Notes under the pieces: model-generated
The model's database searches: none
Seen by the model: only the letters and a program-made list of their open reading frames with translations
What the model was told of the DNA's origin: nothing
Origin: PBB1 sp965229345
Lineage (GTDB): Bacteria > Pseudomonadota > Gammaproteobacteria > Burkholderiales > Burkholderiaceae_C
Reading direction: 5' to 3'
DNA length: 64,000 nucleotides
Assembly (NCBI GenBank): GCA_965229345.1
Contig: OZ245872.1
Span: forward strand, 1,178,001 to 1,242,000
Shown here: piece after piece, positions 1 to 9,493 of the stretch
How the letters are laid out: the number at the start of each line of letters is the position of its first letter
Position numbering within the stretch: position 1 is the stretch's first letter
Made by a program: the position numbers and the translations under genes

Positions 1-1
1 C

Positions 2-1261
2 GCCGCAACATCATCGCCGCGCCCGTCGGGCGGGCCCATCGTCGTGCGCACCTTCTACCCGGCCGATCCTGTGGGCGTGGTGCCCGGTGGTGTGGACACC
101 TTCATCCGCGGCCTGGTGAAATGGGCGCCCGAGGACTTGATCTTCGAAGTGGTGGGCATGACCACTGACCCGTCTGCCCGGCCCGTCGGCCGCTGGACAC
201 GCTGTGACCTTGGGCGACGTCAGTTCAACTTCTTGCCTTTGGTCGAAGTGGCTGAGGCAGGCCAGCGTACGCGGGTTCCGCTGTCGGTGCGATACACCGC
301 TGCGCTGCTCAGGCATTGGCGGATGGCAAAGCAGGGTTTTGATGTGTTCGAGTTCCATCGGGTGGAACCAGCACTGCCGTTCCTGGCAGATGCTCGACCA
401 AAAAATGCCTTCTTTCACCAGGACATGGGCGTTATTCGGCAGGAGGCCAAGGCCGACATCCTTTGGCGTTACTTGCCTGGCCTGTACTTCGGATTGGAGT
501 CCTGTGTAGTCAATCGCCTTGACTCTGCATGGTGTGTACGCGAAGAGGGTACCCAAGCGCTGCGGGCGCGTAATCCGGCAAAGGCTGACGTGCTGCGCTT
601 CGTGCCGACCTGGGTGGATACCGAGGTGTTTTCGCCGGCCACTCCAGAGGGACGCGCAGAGGCCCGCCACGCTGTGGCGGCGGCGTACAAGCTCGATCCC
701 AATGCGGTCTGGGTTGTCTCGGTCGGGCGGCTGGACGGCCAAAAAAACCCTGAACTGATGAGGCAGTCGGTGGCTCGACTAGCCGCTAGCGGCATGAAAG
801 TGTGTTGGCTGGTGGTCGGCGATGGCGCGCTGCGCGCCGAGCTTGAAAGGGCTGTGCAGGCGGCAGGATTGGCTACCAGCGTTGCGTTCATGGGGCTTCT
901 CAGCGCCGCGCAGATCGCTCGCATCATGTCAGCATGCGATGTTTATGCACTGTCGTCAGCCTACGAAGGCATGCCCATGGCGTTGCTGGAAGCCTTCGGC
1001 TGTGGTTTACCAGTGGCCACCACGGACGTTGGCGAAGTCAGGCGGGTCGTTAAGCCCGGGATCAACGGCGAGGTATCTGTCGATCGCAGTGTTGAGGCAT
1101 TCACAGAGTGCCTCAGCGCGGTGATCGGGCGTCGTGACAAATACAGAGGCCAGCCGGCCATCTCAGCGATTCAGCAGTACCTGCCGCACATCGTGCTACA
1201 GCCCGTTTATGACAACTACCGCGAACTGGGTTGTCGCGGGCGCGCATCGGCCGGTGACTGA
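2..1261 (+). CDS. Glycosyltransferase family 4 (GT-B), 5' end uncertain
   Basis: Likely a cytoplasmic sugar transferase that adds one residue to the lipid-linked exopolysaccharide repeat. The C-terminal half has the GT4 donor-binding signature: GRLDGQKN at about residues 228-235 and an E-x7-E motif, EGMPMALLE, at 308-316 (numbered from a GTG at 44). The N-terminal strand and GGVDTF loop fit a retaining GT-B fold. The frame is open to base 2, and the first beta-strand seems to start before the GTG at 44, so the true start is probably outside the window. It runs convergent to the next gene, with 78 bases between them. Donor and acceptor cannot be read from the sequence. Confidence 0.85.
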   Translation, partial: AATSSPRPSGGPIVVRTFYPADPVGVVPGGVDTFIRGLVKWAPEDLIFEVVGMTTDPSARPVGRWTRCDLGRRQFNFLPLVEVAEAGQRTRVPLSVRYTAALLRHWRMAKQGFDVFEFHRVEPALPFLADARPKNAFFHQDMGVIRQEAKADILWRYLPGLYFGLESCVVNRLDSAWCVREEGTQALRARNPAKADVLRFVPTWVDTEVFSPATPEGRAEARHAVAAAYKLDPNAVWVVSVGRLDGQKNPELMRQSVARLAASGMKVCWLVVGDGALRAELERAVQAAGLATSVAFMGLLSAAQIARIMSACDVYALSSAYEGMPMALLEAFGCGLPVATTDVGEVRRVVKPGINGEVSVDRSVEAFTECLSAVIGRRDKYRGQPAISAIQQYLPHIVLQPVYDNYRELGCRGRASAGD

Positions 1262-1339
1262 AGGGTGGCCAGATTCGCAGTCAGTCTGGACCGCAGGCGG
1301 CCGTGGTGCGAGCTAGCGGGCATATAGCGATACGGCCTA

Positions 1340-2125
1340 TCAGCGAGGCATGAGCAACTGACGAGCCGCACCTACGATGAACAAAGTGTTGGTGACGAGG
1401 TAGCGCTTCCAAAGCCGGCGGGGCTCGCTTGCTAGGCGGTGCAGCCATTCCAGGCCACTGCCACGCATCCAGGCGGGCGCGCGCCGCACATTGCCAGCGT
1501 GGAAGTCAAACGCTGCACCGACTCCCACCATTACCGCTTGGACACGACCGCGGTGGTCCGCCATCCATTGCTCCTGTTTCGGGCAACCCAGGCTCACCCA
1601 CACGCTGCCCGCGCCCGATGCGTTGATGCGCTCGACGACGGCGTCGTCTTCTTCAGCTGTCAGCGGGCGAAAAGGTGGGGACTCGGCACCCGCGATGCGC
1701 AGGCCGTGAAAACGCGCTTGCAGCGCTGCCTGCAATGCGGACAGCGTGGTGGGGGTACTGCCGTACAAATAGATGGAGTCCCCCTGGCGGACAGTATGGG
1801 CACAGTAGTCCAACATGAGGTCCGGGCCACAAACACGGCGTTGGCCGAGATGGCCGAGTCGTCTGAGCATCCAGGCCACAGGCGCGCCGTCGGGCGTGGC
1901 CATGTCGGCCTGCTCAACTACCGCCCGAAATGCTGGCTCGCGCGAGGCGGTAACGACTGAGTGTACGTTGCAGATGCACACATATCGGCTTTCGCGCCGT
2001 CTGGCCCAAGCCGAGATCCGTGCGACAGCCTCGGCCGCTGTCAGGAAGTCGATCGGCACGCCCAGAACGCTGGCGCGCTGGCGGTCAGAATTGTCGGCGA
2101 ATGGGTCTGGCTTGTCGGGCTGCAT
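1340..2125 (-). CDS. WecG/TagA/CpsF family glycosyltransferase
   Basis: Inverting GT26-type transferase; members move N-acetylmannosaminuronate, N-acetylmannosamine or glucose onto undecaprenyl-linked intermediates at the inner face of the membrane. About 261 residues, the normal family length. Diagnostic blocks are ADMATPDGAPVAWMLRRLG in the first half, VSLGCPKQEQWM, and the C-terminal AGNVRRAPAWM followed by GLEWLHRLASEPRRLWKRY, which contacts the membrane in this family. The start is taken at ATG 2125; an in-frame GTG at 2146 would add seven residues. It lies in the exopolysaccharide locus, downstream of the beta-helix gene on the same strand. The sugar specificity is unknown. Confidence 0.9.
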   Translation of the reverse strand: MQPDKPDPFADNSDRQRASVLGVPIDFLTAAEAVARISAWARRRESRYVCICNVHSVVTASREPAFRAVVEQADMATPDGAPVAWMLRRLGHLGQRRVCGPDLMLDYCAHTVRQGDSIYLYGSTPTTLSALQAALQARFHGLRIAGAESPPFRPLTAEEDDAVVERINASGAGSVWVSLGCPKQEQWMADHRGRVQAVMVGVGAAFDFHAGNVRRAPAWMRGSGLEWLHRLASEPRRLWKRYLVTNTLFIVGAARQLLMPR

Positions 2126-2230
2126 CGTCAATCGCGTGACCGACACGCTGGTGAATCAGCGTGTCAGAGATTTCTGCCTTGTCCCCGAGAAACTCGCCGG
2201 CGGCGTGACTGCAGGGCGCACAGCGAACCG

Positions 2231-4978
2231 TTATTGTCCCACGCTGCAGCCGGTTGAATTGACGGCACTGCCGGCGGCGGTGCCAGCGCAACGATCCTGT
2301 GAGTCGGCGATGCCGTCACCGTCGCTGTCGACCAGCGTCGGGTCCAGCGTGTAGACGATCTCGCTGGTTCGGCTGGCCAGGGTGTACGGCCAGATGACAG
2401 GTGTGCTGTCGCTCAGGCGCACGTACTGGCCGCAGGTTGCCGGCGCGATGTCGGCTGTTGGACAAGCGATAAGCGTTGTGGCCTTGCCGGTGTTCATTAG
2501 CAGGGCCGTGCGGGTGGCGGTGTCGGCCGCGCTGATCGGCACCATCTCGAGATTGGTGAGCGATACGGTCTGTCCTGGCTGGATGCGCTCCATATCCAGC
2601 CGGGCGCCGTTGTCGCCGGTCAGGGGGTCGGCGGCGGTGACGGTTGCCTTGGCTTGTAGCGTGAAGGTGAACCGCTTCCAGTTGCGCGAGGCTGGCGCGC
2701 TGAAGTAGACGTTGCTCAGCGGCTCGTAGCCGTTGGTGCCGCCGCCACCTCGCCGCACCAGCAGGTTGATCTGCTGCCCCTCGGTGCTGGCCAGCACGTC
2801 GACGCTGACGCGGTACCACTGGCCCTTGACCACCGAGAAGTTGGGCGTTGAGATCAGCCCGGCAGAACCGCCGGCCACGTAAGTGGCACAGTAGCCTAAG
2901 GCACAGGCTTCGCGATACAGCATGCCTTTGGGTGCCGTCCCATTCCACGAACTCCACCCGTAGGCATTGGCCGCCAGATTGCCATTGCGTATGAGATTTG
3001 CGCCGACAATCAATGCTGGTGCGTAGCGCACCGCCGTAGTCGCTTTGCCGTTCACGTCCAGCAGTCTCGGCAGGCCGGTGGGCAGCATCGCCGCCGTCCA
3101 CGTGCTGAAGGTGTAGTCGACAACACCCTTCGGGGTGTCCTCGGTGCTGATGCGCGAGAAGATTCGGTCGAGGTACAGATTGCGATCGAACTTGCCGAAA
3201 CCATAGGCCTCGGTCGTTTGGCTGTTCAGGAACAGGCCAAGCGACGTCGCCGCCGTCGGCACTATCTGGTTGTCGGCGACGATGTTGGGAAGCACCGACC
3301 CATCGGGCTGCACGTCCTTACTGACCTCCTGTAGCCAGAGCTGGCTCTTGCGGTTGCCGTAGAGCTTGTTGCCCTGGATGACGTTGTTCGACGACAGGTG
3401 GATCTGTATGCCGTGGTCGGCGTCGGTCACGGTGTTGTTCTTGATGGTGACGCCGGAAGCATGTTCGTCGAGGTAGATGCCCTGTGCCTGTGTGAAGGCC
3501 AGCGCGGTGGGCTTGCCCTCGACGGCTCCGCGCGAACGCTGAACGATGTTGCCAGTGATCACGCTGTTGTGGTTGGCGCCGCTTGCGTAGATGCCGCCGC
3601 AGTCATCCAGTACCGCGCAGGTACCGATGACCACGTTATCGGATACGGTGCTGCCAGGAGACGAGAGGATGCCGTTGTAGCCGGTGTTCGTCACGCGGTT
3701 GGCGCTGACCAGAGCAATCCTGCCGGCACGGATGGCGCCGTAGCTGCGAATTGGCAGACTCACCGGAGTGTCCACTCTCAGCGCCACGCCACTCTCGGTG
3801 ATGGTGTTGCCGACTACTTGCAAGCCAATGGCACTGGCAATCACGGCATCGGTGGCGACGATGGCATCAGCCCCAGTGCGCACCAGGGTGTTGTATAGGA
3901 CGTTGCCATAGGTGCAGCCTGCGACGTCGATGCCAAAGGCTGCAGTGTTTTCAATGCGGTTGTTGGTGAGCGTGACACCCTTGCTCTGGCGCGCGCCCAT
4001 GCCTGTGCCCACCCGACGCACCACGAGACCGTCCACGGTGATGTATTGACGAGTATTGAGGTCGACACCAACGGCCAGTGTCGTGGCCACCAATGTGTTG
4101 TCTGGGGCGCGCGAATCCGGCATCCAGGCGTACACCGTGCCGCTGGCGGCGTCATGGAACCACTCGCCCGGGGAGTCCAACATCCATAGCCGACCCAGAA
4201 GGTAGTAGCCCCAGCCGGCTGTGACCGGATAACTAGTGGGTGTAGTCAACGTAAGTTTGTTGCCAACCACTGCTGATACCGTGGATTCGTCTATGACCCA
4301 GGCATTGGGGCGGATCCGGACCTTCAACCCGGCCGATATGCTGGCGCCGTCTGGCAGCACCAGATCGCTGCCGGTGGTGATGTATGTGCTTGCAGTACGG
4401 GAGTCAACACTGGTCTTGTCCGAATCCACGGCAACCTTGGCATACAGCGACTCCGGGCGCGTAGTGTCGAAGCCACGATTGGGGTGATGCGCTGCCGTCA
4501 TGTAGCCGGTGGCCGAGGTGACGTCCAGAGGTGCAGTGGCCAGCGCCGCCTTGTAGATGTTGCCCTTGTAGAGCGTCCAAGCGCTGGCGGGTAGGGTGCT
4601 GCCGCCATCGATCACCGGGGGATTGAGGCAGCCTGCTGGGTAGGCCGCGAGGGTGATGCGCGCGCTGGCCGTACCTGACGCGCTGACGCGCAAGGTCTCG
4701 TTCCATTTGCTGCCGCAGGCGAGCCGTATTGTGTCGCCTGGTTGCAGGGTGGCTGCGGCTAGTTTGGCCAGCGTGCGCCAAGGGCCTTGGCCGGCGGTGC
4801 CAGTGCCAGCGTTCAGGCCGGTGTTGCTATCGTTGCCGCTCGTGCTGTCGACGTAAAACACGCGGCCTGCGGGTGCGGTCACCGCCGCGGCGGCCTTGAT
4901 AGTTGGGGCAAGAAATAGCGTGGCAGCCAGTACGCTCAGACAAACGAAGGCGGGTGTCGCTGGGCGCAAGTAGGTCAT
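2231..4978 (-). CDS. Secreted right-handed parallel beta-helix protein with TSP3 tail
   Basis: A 915-residue exported protein. Residues 1-33 form a signal peptide (hydrophobic core FVCLSVLAATLFLAP, small residues before AAAAV). A pectate-lyase-like opening follows (YVDSTSGNDSNTG, then TLQPGDTIRLACGSKWNET). The central part is rich in PbH1-type turns such as GVTIKNNTVTDADHGIQI and NNVIQGNKLYGN. A jelly-roll, carbohydrate-binding-like region lies around residues 670-820, and a thrombospondin type-3 calcium repeat (DSDGDGIADSQDRC) is at the C-terminus. There is no sorting or autotransporter domain. An AGGAC ribosome site lies just upstream of the ATG. Such proteins near polysaccharide loci are often lyases or epimerases of the polymer; that role is inferred here, and no catalytic residues could be assigned. 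Confidence 0.85.
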   Translation of the reverse strand: MTYLRPATPAFVCLSVLAATLFLAPTIKAAAAVTAPAGRVFYVDSTSGNDSNTGLNAGTGTAGQGPWRTLAKLAAATLQPGDTIRLACGSKWNETLRVSASGTASARITLAAYPAGCLNPPVIDGGSTLPASAWTLYKGNIYKAALATAPLDVTSATGYMTAAHHPNRGFDTTRPESLYAKVAVDSDKTSVDSRTASTYITTGSDLVLPDGASISAGLKVRIRPNAWVIDESTVSAVVGNKLTLTTPTSYPVTAGWGYYLLGRLWMLDSPGEWFHDAASGTVYAWMPDSRAPDNTLVATTLAVGVDLNTRQYITVDGLVVRRVGTGMGARQSKGVTLTNNRIENTAAFGIDVAGCTYGNVLYNTLVRTGADAIVATDAVIASAIGLQVVGNTITESGVALRVDTPVSLPIRSYGAIRAGRIALVSANRVTNTGYNGILSSPGSTVSDNVVIGTCAVLDDCGGIYASGANHNSVITGNIVQRSRGAVEGKPTALAFTQAQGIYLDEHASGVTIKNNTVTDADHGIQIHLSSNNVIQGNKLYGNRKSQLWLQEVSKDVQPDGSVLPNIVADNQIVPTAATSLGLFLNSQTTEAYGFGKFDRNLYLDRIFSRISTEDTPKGVVDYTFSTWTAAMLPTGLPRLLDVNGKATTAVRYAPALIVGANLIRNGNLAANAYGWSSWNGTAPKGMLYREACALGYCATYVAGGSAGLISTPNFSVVKGQWYRVSVDVLASTEGQQINLLVRRGGGGTNGYEPLSNVYFSAPASRNWKRFTFTLQAKATVTAADPLTGDNGARLDMERIQPGQTVSLTNLEMVPISAADTATRTALLMNTGKATTLIACPTADIAPATCGQYVRLSDSTPVIWPYTLASRTSEIVYTLDPTLVDSDGDGIADSQDRCAGTAAGSAVNSTGCSVGQ

Positions 4979-5268
4979 GGTTCGTCCTAGGTGTCGGGCC
5001 GTTTGGAGGTGTCGCGCCGGCGGCGGCTCAAGATGTCATGGCTGCTGCGGTGCAGTCCGAAGCCTGCAATGCGGTCTTTGCCGTCATCTCAGACTATGTA
5101 TCGGTGCCTGGACGCCCGCGTTGAGTTGGGCGCGGTAAAAATAAGTCGCTGTGGGTATGTATTTGTAACCAAGAGATTGAATGCACTGGATGGCTGGCCC
5201 ATCGGTTGGCTTTAACAAGGCGGTGTCGCGTGCGAGCATGCATATTGGCCTGCTAGGAAGAGCGCAGG
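4979..5268. other. Intergenic stretch upstream of the beta-helix gene
   Basis: No convincing gene is visible in either orientation. The short open frames here have no recognisable protein features. The stretch from about 5130 to 5215 is more AT-rich than its surroundings and is the likely place for the promoter of the leftward beta-helix gene, but I could not find a well-spaced -35/-10 pair. It ends at the transposase remnant. Confidence 0.5.
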
Positions 5269-5280
5269 ACATTACAGGGC

Positions 5281-5612
5281 GACGGCTCGCCGCTACATCG
5301 CAAGAGCACTAAACCTGGCGCTGACGCTGTCAAGCTACCAGGGCCATGTGCTTCGCGGCAACCGATACGGTCTGGTGAACTACGCGCGCGCCGGTCGGGC
5401 AAACGGCATGGCTGAGCGCAAGTAGACGGCGCAAATGCTGGCCGACGTGGGCAGCACGACGCCGCGCAAAACGGGGCCAGCCGACACGGCCTATGGCACC
5501 AAGGGCTTCGTGCAGGCATCCCGCTTGCTCAACGTCATACCGCCTGTCGCGCAGAACGTTAACCAGCTCGACGGCAGTGCTTTTTACGGGCGTACGGCGG
5601 GCGCGCCACGAG
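5281..5612 (+). pseudogene. Decayed IS5-type (DDE) transposase fragment
   Basis: Remnant of the middle and C-terminal part of an IS5-family transposase. The first frame (5281 to about 5334) gives a D-x-LHRKS...AVKL segment. It shifts by one frame into SSYQGHVLRGNRYGLV, reads through a TAG at 5423-5425, and resumes with ADTAYGTKGFVQASRLL and VIPPVAQNVNQLDGSAFYGR. The family pattern is KL-CYMGHALMENRNGL ... GADKAYD ... VTPHVAQN...SAIDGRT. One frameshift, one stop, and loss of both ends make it inactive. It sits just downstream of ugd. I did not find flanking inverted repeats or a target duplication, so the limits are approximate. Confidence 0.8.
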
Positions 5613-5657
5613 CGGGACCGAAGACATGCGCGCCAGGAGGCGCAGGAGGCTGTGGTT

Positions 5658-6983
5658 TCAGCCCGGCCGCCCGATACCCAAATACTCAATCCCCAGCGTG
5701 CGCATGTACGCCGGCTCGTACAGGTTCCGCCCATCGATCACCACCGGCTGCTTCAGCAGGGCCTTGATGGCGTCGAAGTCGGGGCTCTTGAACTCTTTCC
5801 ATTCGGTGATGATGACCAGCGCGTCGGCGCCTTCGAGCGCCTGCGTCTGGTTCTCCACGAAGGTCAGGCCCTGGGTGCCTTCTAGCACCCGTTTGGCTTC
5901 TGCCATGGCGACCGGGTCGTAGGCCTTGATGGTGGCGCCGCGCTGGGCCAACTCGGCGATCACCACACGGCTGGGCGCGTCGCGCATGTCGTCGGTGTTG
6001 GGCTTGAACGAGAGGCCCCACACGGCGAACTGGCGTCCGCTCAGGTCGTTGCCAAAGCGCTTGACCACCTTGTCGACCAGCACATGCTTCTGCCTGTCGT
6101 TGGCGGCTTCCACTGCGGTCAGCACCTGCAGCGTGACACCGTTGTCCTTGGCGGTTTTCACCAACGCTTTCACGTCTTTCGGGAAGCACGATCCGCCATA
6201 GCCGGCGCCGGCATACAAGAAGTGGGTGCCGATGCGCGGGTCACTGCCGATGCCCTTGCGCACCAGCTCGATGTCGGCGCCCACCTTCTCGGCCAGCAGC
6301 GCCAGCTCGTTCATGAAGCTGATACGGGTGGCCAGCATCGAGTTGGCGGCGTACTTGGTGAACTCGGCGCTCTTGATGTCCATCACCAGCAGCTTGTCGT
6401 GGTTGCGCATGAAGGGCGAATAGATCGAGCGCATCAGCAGAATGGCCCGCTCGTCGTCGGCGCCCACCACGATGCGGTCAGGCCGCATGAAGTCTTCAAC
6501 CGCCGCGCCTTCTTTCAGAAACTCGGGGTTTGACACGATCGAAAAGTCGACCTGCACCCCTCGCTTGGCCAGCTCTTCGGCCACCGCGGCGCGCACTTTT
6601 TCGCCAGTGCCCACGGGTACGGTGCTCTTGTCGACGATGACCTTGTAGTCGGTCATGTGGCGGCCCACGTTGCGTGCCGCGGCCACCACATATTGCAGGT
6701 CGGCCGAGCCGTCTTCGTCGGGCGGGGTTCCCACACCGATGAACTGCAGCGTGCCGTGGTTTACCGCCGCCACCACGTCGGTGGTGAACTGCAGGCGTCC
6801 CGCCGCGCGGTTGCGCTTCACCACATCGAGCAGGCCAGGTTCGTGGATCGGAATGCCGCCGTCTTCCAGGATCTTGATCTTGGCCACGTCCACATCGAGG
6901 CACATCACGTGGTTGCCCATTTCCGCCAGGCAGGCGCCAGTAACCAGGCCCACGTAGCCAGTACCGATGATGGTGATTTTCAT
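5658..6983 (-). CDS. ugd: UDP-glucose 6-dehydrogenase
   Basis: Oxidises UDP-glucose to UDP-glucuronate in two NAD+-dependent steps in the cytoplasm, giving an acidic sugar donor for exopolysaccharide. 441 residues. The N-terminus has the Rossmann motif IIGTGYVGLV; the conserved lysine is in EFTKYAANSMLATR (about K210); the catalytic cysteine is in GYGGSCFPKD (about C266). The start is set at the ATG at 6983 because the protein opens directly with the first Rossmann strand; the much longer upstream open frame is not protein-like. It is the last gene of the sugar-nucleotide operon, 35 bases after manC, and is followed by the transposase remnant. Confidence 0.97.
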   Translation of the reverse strand: MKITIIGTGYVGLVTGACLAEMGNHVMCLDVDVAKIKILEDGGIPIHEPGLLDVVKRNRAAGRLQFTTDVVAAVNHGTLQFIGVGTPPDEDGSADLQYVVAAARNVGRHMTDYKVIVDKSTVPVGTGEKVRAAVAEELAKRGVQVDFSIVSNPEFLKEGAAVEDFMRPDRIVVGADDERAILLMRSIYSPFMRNHDKLLVMDIKSAEFTKYAANSMLATRISFMNELALLAEKVGADIELVRKGIGSDPRIGTHFLYAGAGYGGSCFPKDVKALVKTAKDNGVTLQVLTAVEAANDRQKHVLVDKVVKRFGNDLSGRQFAVWGLSFKPNTDDMRDAPSRVVIAELAQRGATIKAYDPVAMAEAKRVLEGTQGLTFVENQTQALEGADALVIITEWKEFKSPDFDAIKALLKQPVVIDGRNLYEPAYMRTLGIEYLGIGRPG

Positions 6984-7018
6984 GAGATGGTTTTCTCGAG
7001 TGGAACGGGGCCCGGTAC

Positions 7019-8497
7019 TTAACCGACGCGTCCGTAGGTGTCTTCGAAGCGCACGATGTCGTCTTCGCCGAGGTAGCTGCCGGACTGCACCTCGATGATC
7101 TCCAGCGGCACCTTGCCGGGGTTGGCCAGGCGGTGCACCTGCCCCAACGGAATGTAGGTGCTCTGGTTTTCGGTCAGCAGCAGCACCTGGTCGCCGTTGG
7201 TCACCTCGGCAGTGCCCCGCACCACGATCCAGTGCTCGGCGCGGTGATGGTGTTTCTGCAGGCTGAGGGTGGCACCGGGCTTGACCATGATGCGTTTGAC
7301 CTGAAAGCGCGCGCCGGCGTCGATGCTGTCGTACCAGCCCCAGGGACGGTGGACGAGGCGGTGCAGGTTGTGCTCGGTGCGCCCGTCGCGCTGCAGCTGG
7401 CCGACGATCTGCTTCACGTCCTGGCTGCGGCTGCGGTGGCTGACCAGCACCGCGTCGGGTGTCTCCACCACCACCACATCGTCGAGGCCGATCACGCCCA
7501 CCAGCCGGCTGGTCGCGTGCACCAGGGTGTTGCGGCTGTCGCGCATCAGCGCGTCGCCGCGGCTGGCGTTGCCGGCGGCGTCTTTCGGGCTGACCTCCCA
7601 CACCGCATCCCAGGCGCCCAGGTCAGACCAGCCGGCGTCCATCGGCACCATGCGAATGTCGAACTCGGGCGATGCCGGGCAGCGCTCCATCACGGCGTAA
7701 TCGACCGACTCGCTGGGAATGGCTTCGAACGCGGCGCGGTCGGGGCGGATGAACGGCGCATCGGTGCTGCGGCCTTCCCACGCGACTTGCGTAGCGCTGG
7801 CAATGTCGGGCCTGAACTGTCGCAGCGCTTTCAGCCAGACCGAGGCGCGCACGACGAAGATGCCGCTGTTCCAGTAGTAGCGGCCATCGGCCAGGTAGCG
7901 CTGGGCGGTCGGCAGGTCGGGCTTTTCAACGAACTCGTCCACGAACTCGGCAAGCCGCTGCGCGGCGCTGGGGTCGTGGCCCTCGGTTGCGGTGCAACGC
8001 AGGTAGCCGAACCCAGTTTCTGGCCCGGTGGGGGCGATGCCCAGCGTCACGATGGCTCCGCCCGCCGCGGTGCGTACGGCGGCTTGCAGCGCACGGGTGA
8101 AGCCGGCTTCGTTCACGTAAGCGTGGTCGGCAGCGGTGACCACCATCACCGGGTCGGTGCCATTCGCGCTGGCTTGTAAGGCCGCCAGCGTCATGGCAGG
8201 GGCGGTGTTGCGGCCTGCGGGCTCCAGCAGCACGGTGGCGGGCGGCAGCTTGAGCTCGCGCAGTTGGTCGAGCACCAGAAAGCGGTGCTCTTCGTTGCCC
8301 ACGATCAGTGGGGCGGCCACGGCGATGTCGTCGGCGGCCAGCGTGGCAAGCCTCTGCGTGGCCTGCTGAAACAGGCTTTGATTGCCCTGCAGCACCAGAA
8401 ACTGCTTGGGATGCATCGCGCGCGACAGCGGCCACAGCCGCGTGCCGCCGCCACCGGCCATGACGACGGGAAGAACCTGAATGGGGGCAGTGCTCAT
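7019..8497 (-). CDS. manC: Mannose-1-phosphate guanylyltransferase / mannose-6-phosphate isomerase
   Basis: Bifunctional enzyme of GDP-mannose synthesis, 492 residues, the normal length for the type II class. The N-terminal pyrophosphorylase signature is MAGGGGTRLWPLSR followed by PKQFL. The C-terminal isomerase cupin has PWGWYDSIDAG, a metal-binding KHHHRAEHW and LGQVHRLANPG. GDP-mannose made here feeds Gmd and Fcl, the next genes upstream in the operon, 5 bases from fcl. A phosphomannomutase is not in the window, so that step must be encoded elsewhere. The names cpsB and algA are used for the same family. Confidence 0.96.
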   Translation of the reverse strand: MSTAPIQVLPVVMAGGGGTRLWPLSRAMHPKQFLVLQGNQSLFQQATQRLATLAADDIAVAAPLIVGNEEHRFLVLDQLRELKLPPATVLLEPAGRNTAPAMTLAALQASANGTDPVMVVTAADHAYVNEAGFTRALQAAVRTAAGGAIVTLGIAPTGPETGFGYLRCTATEGHDPSAAQRLAEFVDEFVEKPDLPTAQRYLADGRYYWNSGIFVVRASVWLKALRQFRPDIASATQVAWEGRSTDAPFIRPDRAAFEAIPSESVDYAVMERCPASPEFDIRMVPMDAGWSDLGAWDAVWEVSPKDAAGNASRGDALMRDSRNTLVHATSRLVGVIGLDDVVVVETPDAVLVSHRSRSQDVKQIVGQLQRDGRTEHNLHRLVHRPWGWYDSIDAGARFQVKRIMVKPGATLSLQKHHHRAEHWIVVRGTAEVTNGDQVLLLTENQSTYIPLGQVHRLANPGKVPLEIIEVQSGSYLGEDDIVRFEDTYGRVG

Positions 8498-8502
8498 GGT
8501 GT

Positions 8503-9483
8503 TCAGGGGTGGGTGGCAACGAATTCGGCGTAGGCGTGGCGCAGCCCAGCGGCCAGTGCAGTGCGCGCTGTCCAGCCGGTGCGGGCCAGCAGGCTCACGT
8601 CCATCAGCTTGCGCGGGGTGCCGTCGGGTTTGTCGCGGTCGTAGACGATCTGGCCCTTGAAGCCGGTGGTCTGGCGCACCAGCTCGGCCAGCTCGGCGAT
8701 GGCCACGTCGTGACCCACGCCGATGTTGACCAGCGGCGGCTCGAAGCGGCCGCTGACCGATTCATCGCTCCCGAGCAGGGCCTCGTAGCGCTCGTCGCTG
8801 AGGTTCATCAGGTAGACGCAGGCGTCGGCCATGTCGTCGCTGTACAGGAACTCGCGCCGTGGTGTGCCGGTGCCCCAGACGGTGACGGTGCTGTCGCCGC
8901 GCTGCGCGGCTTCGTGGAACTTGCGCAGCAGCGCCGGGATGACGTGGCTGTTGGTCGGGTGGTAGTTGTCGCCCGGGCCGTACAGGTTGGTGGGCATGGC
9001 GGCCAGGTACTTCGTGCCGTACTGGCGGTTGTAGCTCCAGCACATTTCGATGCCGGCGATCTTCGCCAGCGCGTAGGGGCGGTTGGTGGGCTCGAGCGGG
9101 CCGGTCAGCAAGTCGACTTCGCGCATCGGTTGCGGCGCCAGCTTGGGGTAGATGCAGCTCGAACCCAGGAACAGCAGGCGCTTGACGCCGCTCAGGTAGG
9201 CCGCATGGATCACGTTGGCCTGGATGACGAGGTTGTCGCGGACGAACTCCGCAGGAAAGCTGTTGTTGGCGACGATGCCGCCCACCTTGGCGGCCGCCAC
9301 GAACACGTAGTCGGGTCGGGTGGCCTCGAAAAAGGCGCGTGTGGCCCGTTCGTCGGTCAGGTCGAGTTCGGCGTGGGTGCGCGTCAGCAGGTGTTGGTAG
9401 CCTGCGGCCTGCAGGTTGCGCACGATGGCCGAGCCCACCAGGCCCCGGTGGCCGGCCACATAGATCTTGGCGTCGGTGTGCAT
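8503..9483 (-). CDS. fcl: GDP-L-fucose synthase
   Basis: NADPH-dependent epimerase/reductase that converts GDP-4-keto-6-deoxymannose to GDP-L-fucose. 326 residues. An extended SDR fold is shown by YVAGHRGLVGSAIV at the N-terminus, the catalytic serine region FLGSSCIYP, the YALAK dyad, and NLYGPGDNYHP. It directly follows gmd (10 bases) and precedes manC (5 bases), a standard GDP-fucose cassette, so translation is probably coupled. Also called wcaG. Confidence 0.96.
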   Translation of the reverse strand: MHTDAKIYVAGHRGLVGSAIVRNLQAAGYQHLLTRTHAELDLTDERATRAFFEATRPDYVFVAAAKVGGIVANNSFPAEFVRDNLVIQANVIHAAYLSGVKRLLFLGSSCIYPKLAPQPMREVDLLTGPLEPTNRPYALAKIAGIEMCWSYNRQYGTKYLAAMPTNLYGPGDNYHPTNSHVIPALLRKFHEAAQRGDSTVTVWGTGTPRREFLYSDDMADACVYLMNLSDERYEALLGSDESVSGRFEPPLVNIGVGHDVAIAELAELVRQTTGFKGQIVYDRDKPDGTPRKLMDVSLLARTGWTARTALAAGLRHAYAEFVATHP

Positions 9484-9493
9484 GGTCGACCGC

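Noticed and set aside
5330..5734. Leftward open frame over the transposase remnant
   Set aside because: The plus-strand frames match transposase motifs; the minus frame has none and runs into ugd.
6984..7601. Long N-terminal extension of ugd
   Set aside because: It overlaps manC in another frame and is Arg/Gln/Pro-rich; the Rossmann strand starts at ATG 6983.
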